Source: Trichopria drosophilae (Eukaryota; Arthropoda; Insecta; Hymenoptera; Diapriidae). Taken from it: a stretch of 64,000 nt of DNA. The notes below the pieces were generated by a model, which did not search any database, had not been told where the DNA came from, and saw only the letters and a program-made list of their open reading frames with translations. Position numbers and translations under genes: made by a program. Below, in pieces: positions 59,876-64,000 of this stretch. Where the stretch lies: positions 11,649,001-11,713,000 of the forward strand of contig CM059585.1 in assembly GCA_030407085.1 (NCBI GenBank). The letters run 5' to 3'. The stretch's first letter is position 1, and each line of letters begins with the position of its first letter.

Positions 59876-60366
59876 GTTAATTTTTCTCAAGTGGGCCACC
59901 AAAAATTGTCTACTGACGTTTTATGTTCTTTTTTAAGATTTTTAGTGGGTTATATGTTAAAATTAATACCCTAAAATATATTTAAACAATTTTAATATAG
60001 TTGTATCATAATATCATAATAAAGTTATAAATTAATTGATAAAAATTAATGAAATTTGGTAGAGATAGTCACAGATAAAAACAAATTAAAGTAGTAAAAA
60101 CCAATTAACCATAATAAAAAAAAGAGAGAAAACCAACATTTATTTATAAAATGTTAAATTTGGAATAAACAATTAAAAATTTAAGTCACTTAACTTTTTT
60201 TGTACATTGTTCGAAATTTCATCAGTTATTTACATCAAACAGAAAATTTTTGTGCAAAAATATTTCGGGTATTAATTTTAACCATACAAGCCTCTAACAA
60301 TCTGCAAAAAATAAACATAAAAAACATTCAGTCGATTTTTAGTGGCCCACTTGAGAAAAATTGACT
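59876..60366. mobile_element. Foldback MITE (AATTTTTCTCAAGTGGGCCAC)
   Basis: Ends TTTTTCTCAAGTGGGCCAC and GTGGCCCACTTGAGAAAAA, inverted arms of ~130 bp (including ATTTTTAGTGG and TTAAAATTAATACCC with complements). AT-rich loop, no gene. Confidence 0.8.
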
Positions 60367-60539
60367 CATACTTGCGAGCAACAATTTGAATTTTTTGTTT
60401 TTTATGTGTATACAAGCGAATAAAAGAATGGAACCTTTAAAATTCACCTTTAAAATTCGCATAACAATACATTCAAAAATTAACATTAGCGGTACACATT
60501 CCAAGTTACATTAGTTAGTAAATGTCCAGTTATCTGTTC

Positions 60540-61640
60540 ATGTCCAGTTACGAATCCCGATTCAGATTTTTAAAATTAAAAATGGCGGATCTAATATGGC
60601 AGATAGAATTTTTCAAATTGATAAAATCACATAGAAATCTCATCTTGTGGAAAGAAGTACTAAAAAAGAAAGTTTTTCATTTTTGAGACAATACATTATT
60701 TAGAATTGCATCAATAAAAACTGAACATTCTGTATGCAAAAATATTTACTAAAATCAAACGAAATCACTTAATTCTTGGTACTTGGTAGTTTTTTGGGTC
60801 GCTGATTTCGGAACAATTCTTAAAGTTTAGTGATTCGATCTTTAAGTTTCTGAGGCAGAAAAGCTGCTTCAATTATTAGAAAAATCAATATGGTGGATGA
60901 TATGTAAAAAATGAAACAAAAATACACATTTTCTTTTATTTAAACCAGTATTTTCACTTGGATAACAATGAAGCCAGTATTTTCCATTGCATAACAATTT
61001 TTTAAAAGGGGCTAATAAGTTGTATCGGTGGATAAATTAGTTGTACTATCAAACTACACTACGGAAAATTTCGAAATACAAAATGGCGGACTCAAAAGGA
61101 CGGAATTGTTAAATAATTAGAATCATAAATAAAAAATGTTTCGAGTGCGATAAAAGGTATTTTTAAAGGCTGTAAATTGTCACTGGTGAATTTTTTGGCC
61201 ATTAATTATGAATCTAGAATCAGATTTTTAAAATTAAAAATGATGGATCCAATATGGCAAATGAATTTTTTAGAATTTCATGTGGTCGATTTGAATTTGT
61301 TACTTGAGGATTTTCGAGTCACTGATTACGAATCTGTAGTCAGATTGTTGAATTTCAAAATGGCGGATCTAATATGGCGAAGAATTTTTTAAAATTTGCT
61401 GCAATCCTATTAAAATTTGTTACTCGGGATTATTCGGATCACAGATTACGAATCTAGAATCAGAGTTTGACAATTCAAAATGGCGGATCCAATATGTCGA
61501 AGAATTTTGTAGAATTTGATTAAAATTTGTTATTTGTGTCTTTTCGGGTTAGCCGACAGCGAATGTATAGTCAAATTCTTTTTTATTCAAAATGGCGGAT
61601 CGAATATGGCAGATAACATTTTTCAAGTTGATAAAATCAC
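60540..61640 (+). repeat. ATGGCGG-module array
   Basis: Seven or more plus-oriented units, about 110-150 bp apart. Each includes TCACTGATTACGAATCT-like, TCAGATTTTTAAAATT and AAAATGGCGGATCTAATATG blocks. The fullest and best-preserved tandem stretch of the module lies at 61180-61620. Confidence 0.8.
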
Positions 61641-61644
61641 ATAG

Positions 61645-62620
61645 AAATCTCCATCTTGAATTTTGAGGAATATAACAAATACAACCTAATAAAAGTTTCA
61701 TCTATTCACCACCATTTTTTCATAATCTGAAAATTTACAATAATTTCTATCTTCATTGGAAGTAATCAAAAACTGTACAGTATTGTTCACCAGAAATAAT
61801 GGTAAATTTGCGAATAATTGAAGTGCATTTTTTATTATATATCCGATCTTTTCTTTTTTCCAGCTATTTGCATGTCATGAAAAATTGTCTTATGATTGCA
61901 AAATTGGAACAATATTCTTCAAGCGCTGGAGCATGCACTCCGCTTAAGGCTCATTTCCGCGGCGTAATAATGTATGCAAGCCCTTGAGAAGTATACTTTT
62001 CACTCATCCTCTTCAATGACTAGCATATTTTTTAATCATTCCCAGGATCCCTGGCCTTCGGCGAAATACCCTTCAAACTGCTGGTATTGTCGTTTATTAT
62101 AGAATGCTGTTATTGTAATAATCAGCGAGCAAAAACAGAGCAAATCCGACGCTTTTTTTTTATTTTGAAGAATTTTTGTCAATTATATTGCATAACTATA
62201 TGTCATTTATGAAGAAAATTTATACATTTTGGAGAACATAACCAAAAATTATTTCAGAAATATGATGTTGTTATACGAATGTTTAGGTCTATCGAGGGAA
62301 ATGTAATTTTCAAAGCTTTTTTTGTTTTCTACTGTTTTAACTCTTGGGAAATAATAGTAGTTAACGGTATAATAGTTAGACCGCAAATTGTTTCATTTAT
62401 CATAGAATATTTACAGTGGATCAAGTTTAAAATTATTTTTCTTAAACTCTGGGCGCAAAATACTATTTTACTCCTTATATCGCGAGAGCAAAATATCAAT
62501 TTCTCTTCCTAGGGACCAACATAAGTTAATCCAGAAGAAAAATAAATTGCTCACAATGAGCGAAATCTACTTTGCTCCCTAGTTGCACAATCTACTATTA
62601 AATGTGAATAATGGTATATT
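61645..62620. other. Miga intron, nothing recognised
   Basis: No element or coding evidence; ORFs are short and without family similarity. Confidence 0.4.
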
Positions 62621-62623
62621 TAC

Positions 62624-63135
62624 CTGCAATGTATTCCTTTGTCTTCGTATTGTTTTAATGCCTCGTGGTAAAGCTTTTGTTGTTCAAAATGTGGAAAGAA
62701 TTCTGAAAATTCTTCGAATTCTCGTAAATCCGCAACCTAAAAGCGTTTTGAATTATTTAATCCACCTGCTGTTATACTTAATATCCAATTCACTTTTTGT
62801 TGTTTCTAATAAAGGAGATCATTTTAAAAATTTGTATAATTTAGCTGCCCACATTCGTCAATATTTTTATTTGTATCCAGCTGCGACAACTTAAATTGAT
62901 TACATGCGAAATCGAGTTTACATAAAGTGAATTGGTATATGATATGTGAATGTCTTGTATTTGCGAAATATAATGTATTCATAATTCTTACGCCATCTTT
63001 CGCCGACGCGTAGGATTCTGGGGAAGATGCAGGTTCTTGTTTTTCCTTGGTGACCTTTGTCGATCGTGTACCAGTAGTTGTGGATGCTTTGCGGCTTCCC
63101 TCACCTTCGCCACCATTACGAAATAATACTGATTG
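62624..63135 (-). CDS. Miga: Mitoguardin (Miga), two upstream exons (5' end beyond window)
   Basis: Exon 63135-62992 (48 codons, phase 0/0) encodes a basic/serine-rich linker with RNGGEGEGSRKASTTT and EPASSPESYASAKDG. Exon 62736-62624 encodes VADLREFEEFSEFFPHFEQQ and KLYHEALKQYEDKGIHCR; its phase-2 end joins the 50012 exon through an AGG codon. The family has an N-terminal membrane anchor, not found here, so at least one 5' exon lies beyond base 64000. SYASAKD fits a phospho-FFAT motif, the VAP-binding site known in vertebrate MIGA2 and fly Miga. The first of the two exons is assigned by position, phase and this motif; the second by sequence. Confidence 0.85.
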
Positions 63136-64000
63136 CTGATAAAAATGAAATAAAATCAACTTATTATTATGGCATTAATATTATCTATTTATTTTTAATA
63201 TTTCGAAAACGATGCATTCTTATAACTGTAACTGGCAATTCCACTCCTTAACTTTTGATGACGAAATATCTCTAAGGGAAATCGAATGATGATATATCGA
63301 GGTGAATTATTTGATACCGACCAAGCCTTAGTTACATTTTTATGTTTATTTCGTCATATATCTATTAAATATAGTCCCGTTAAAATAAAATAAAAACAAC
63401 ATATTAAATAAATGTAAATTCATTCTTTAAGACGATAGATGGCGCTCAAATCCAAAAGTAAAGTCCTTGAATATTTCTATCAAATGCCGATATTAGCGCC
63501 CATTGATATCAAGAATAAGAATAATCTCAAAAGTTTGATATTCTTTGCTCTTTTGACAAATTTTTCAGCGACCTTTCACTTCCTGTGTTTGCTCTTCGAT
63601 TTAATTTTTGGATCGGAACACCACCTAGCGCTCCTATTAGCAATCACGCTATTTTCCGGATACGATAGCAGCCTTACCTAGATTAATAATATTCCACACC
63701 ATCAGAAAACTTCGATTTCGGTATTGTTTTTCTTTTAAATATGATATAAAATTCTAACTTGATTACTTATTTTAAACTATGATTCTATTGTCAACATGTT
63801 TTATGCAATACATAAGTTTATTCCATAGATTCTAATGTATGCACATGAAACCAAATAGTTCAAAATTCCATTTCAAAAAGAAAAATAATTTATTATCTAA
63901 ATTAAAATTACACCATACAAATGTGGTATTTTTCGGAAATAAAACAAAAACAGTATCGACATTTTACTAGAAATGTAAAACACTACTTTGGGATACCGCT
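63136..64000. other. Miga intron or 5' region to window edge
   Basis: No convincing upstream Miga exon on the minus strand. The 80-codon plus-strand frame at 63439-63681 (MALKSKSKVLEYFYQM start) has no recognisable domain and sits antisense in the gene; likely chance. Confidence 0.4.

Noticed and set aside
63439..63681. 80-codon plus-strand ORF as a gene
   Set aside because: No domain, no splice context, and antisense within Miga.

Overview
This is an AT-rich nuclear segment of an insect genome. It has short introns with GT/AG borders, five recognisable animal housekeeping genes, scattered short (CCTAA)n tracts of the insect telomere type, and a very high load of retroelements and non-autonomous DNA elements. 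One purine-rich LINE is of a kind I associate with Hymenoptera, so a wasp- or ant-like genome is my best guess at moderate confidence. Exons were assembled by hand from the sequence and their phases close exactly, but no transcript or database was consulted.

Genes. ARMT1 (minus, 2711-4337, six exons, 448 aa) is a DUF89 metal-dependent phosphatase / carboxyl methyltransferase. FBXO42 (minus, 10107-21466, seven coding exons, 530 aa) is an F-box/Kelch substrate receptor; its F-box exon is separated from the Kelch exons by a 9.5-kb intron full of mobile elements. TBCB (plus, 26347-27072, one exon, 241 aa) is a tubulin-folding cofactor. A p23-like CS-domain co-chaperone (plus, 32566-33436, four exons, 175 aa) follows. 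Mitoguardin, Miga (minus, exons from 34380 to 63135, 5' exons beyond the window), has introns of 7.7, 7.2 and 12.6 kb. These are independent genes, not an operon or pathway.

Between and inside the genes lies the repeat layer. 1-2.6 kb: a TTAA-type foldback, a pogo-like MITE, an ATGGCGG-module array and a Penelope-like fragment. 5-9.4 kb: CACTG-ended elements and nested pogo-like MITEs. 11.9-20.5 kb (FBXO42 intron 1): a MITE, tRNA-derived SINEs, four LINE fragments, a hAT transposase remnant and more MITEs. 22-26 kb: ATGGCGG modules and two foldback elements. 27.3-31.1 kb: a 3.8-kb foldback made of degenerate TGTCGGTTTTTT units. 34.8-38 kb: a LINE split by nested MITEs. 38.4-41.8 kb: a palindrome carrying two further insertions. 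42.9-61.6 kb: TTAACCC-ended elements, palindromes and ATGGCGG arrays.

The most informative signals are these. Several elements sit inside repeats whose second copy preserves the empty site, which proves TA or TTAA target duplication directly from this window. A set of MITE families shares the outer CAGTRG end but carries different iterated inner motifs. A YY1/Pho-like core (AAGATGGCG) recurs in unrelated families. Two adjacent LINEs share a 3'-UTR hairpin with a compensatory base-pair change.
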